The position numbers and the translations under genes were made by a program. Shown piece by piece: positions 63,601 to 64,000 of a DNA stretch of 64,000 nt. How positions within the stretch are numbered: position 1 is the stretch's first letter; each line of letters begins with the position of its first letter. A model generated the notes under the pieces. The model made no database searches, was not told the origin of the DNA, and was given only the letters and a program-made list of their open reading frames with translations. This DNA comes from Dermatophagoides farinae (Eukaryota; Arthropoda; Arachnida; Sarcoptiformes; Pyroglyphidae): NCBI RefSeq assembly GCF_024713945.1, contig NC_134677.1, positions 4,963,001 through 5,027,000 on the forward strand, written 5' to 3'.

Positions 63601-64000
63601 GACTATAGTTGAATGAATGAATGAATGAATAAAATGTTTCGAAATCACTGAGAACTTAAATAAATAGTTTGGCTAACTTTTACATTTGAGATTTGATAAT
63701 CAATCTGAATTAATTATAAATTGTTTATGATCAAAACAGTGATGATTTAAAAATCATGATAGTAATAATAATAATGATGAATTGAAATTGAATGGAAAAA
63801 CTTTTTGTTTTGATAAAAATAAATAGTTACATTGAACTTTGTTCCAGAGTAAAAAAAAACAAATAACAAACAATTGAAAACAAAAAAAGATTCCAAAATG
63901 AAAAACAATCATCCAATGAATTATTCGATAGCAAATTATCAATATTAACAAATATTTGTTTCATCTTCACCCTTTTAACTTCATATCATCATTTTTTTTG

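Larger units (their letters stand above)
51948..64000. other. Probable giant GPCR intron; 12 kb without recognisable genes
   Basis: No frame with TM1-TM5 of the receptor or any other domain was found on either strand. The sequence is A+T-rich with microsatellites: (CAT)n 54441-54466, (GT)n 55481-55504, (GAT)n 56174-56198, (TTG)n 57595-57622, (TC)n 59615-59633, (GT)n 60234-60250. A small perfect hairpin lies at 54553-54572. Whether the whole stretch is one intron depends on where the upstream exon lies. Confidence 0.45.

Overview
The window reads as nuclear DNA of an acariform (astigmatid, house-dust-mite-like) mite. The evidence is a very A+T-rich background full of (ATC/GAT)n, (GT)n and (TTG)n tracts, eukaryotic genes with mostly 50-150 bp GT-AG introns, and a secreted protein of the mite group 7 allergen family (Der p 7 / Der f 7 type). 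The genus is an inference; Dermatophagoides-like is the best guess. No bacterial, plasmid, viral or CRISPR signal was seen.

The gene-rich part is about 1-35.5 kb. On the + strand the window opens inside the 3' end of RPC1 (POLR3A), the largest subunit of RNA polymerase III. Converging on it is a two-exon group 7 allergen-like gene of 215 residues. Next come an intronless single-pass membrane protein (+), an unrecognised secreted Ser/Thr/Gln-rich protein (-), a complete seven-exon full-length ABCB/P-glycoprotein-type transporter (-, 1308 residues), and a small secreted Lys/Pro/Val repeat protein (-). A head-to-tail tandem duplication of a 14-exon ClC-2-type chloride channel gene follows (-, 907 and 910 residues). 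After it are a two-exon phytanoyl-CoA dioxygenase-domain protein (PHYHD1-like, +) and two intronless secreted proteins (+).

From about 35.5 to 64 kb there is almost no recognisable coding sequence. The exception is one 3' exon (51495-51947, -) of an aminergic GPCR, closest in motif to beta-adrenergic-like octopamine receptors. Its upstream exons with TM1-TM5 are not visible in the 12 kb to its right. That stretch is therefore probably one very long intron, in sharp contrast with the compact genes on the left.

Three miniature inverted-repeat elements were found by eye: a TA-flanked element at 3638-3794, a hAT-type element with a perfect 8-bp target duplication at 14903-15038, and a TA-flanked element at 21380-21578. 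The last sits in the 5' flank of only one of the two ClC copies, while the other copy carries the corresponding site without it. The ClC duplication is the most interesting system here: intron positions, phases and most intron sequences match, yet one copy has changed at several positions that are conserved across the family. Exon coordinates were derived by hand from frame, splice sites and family alignment from memory; no database search was possible.
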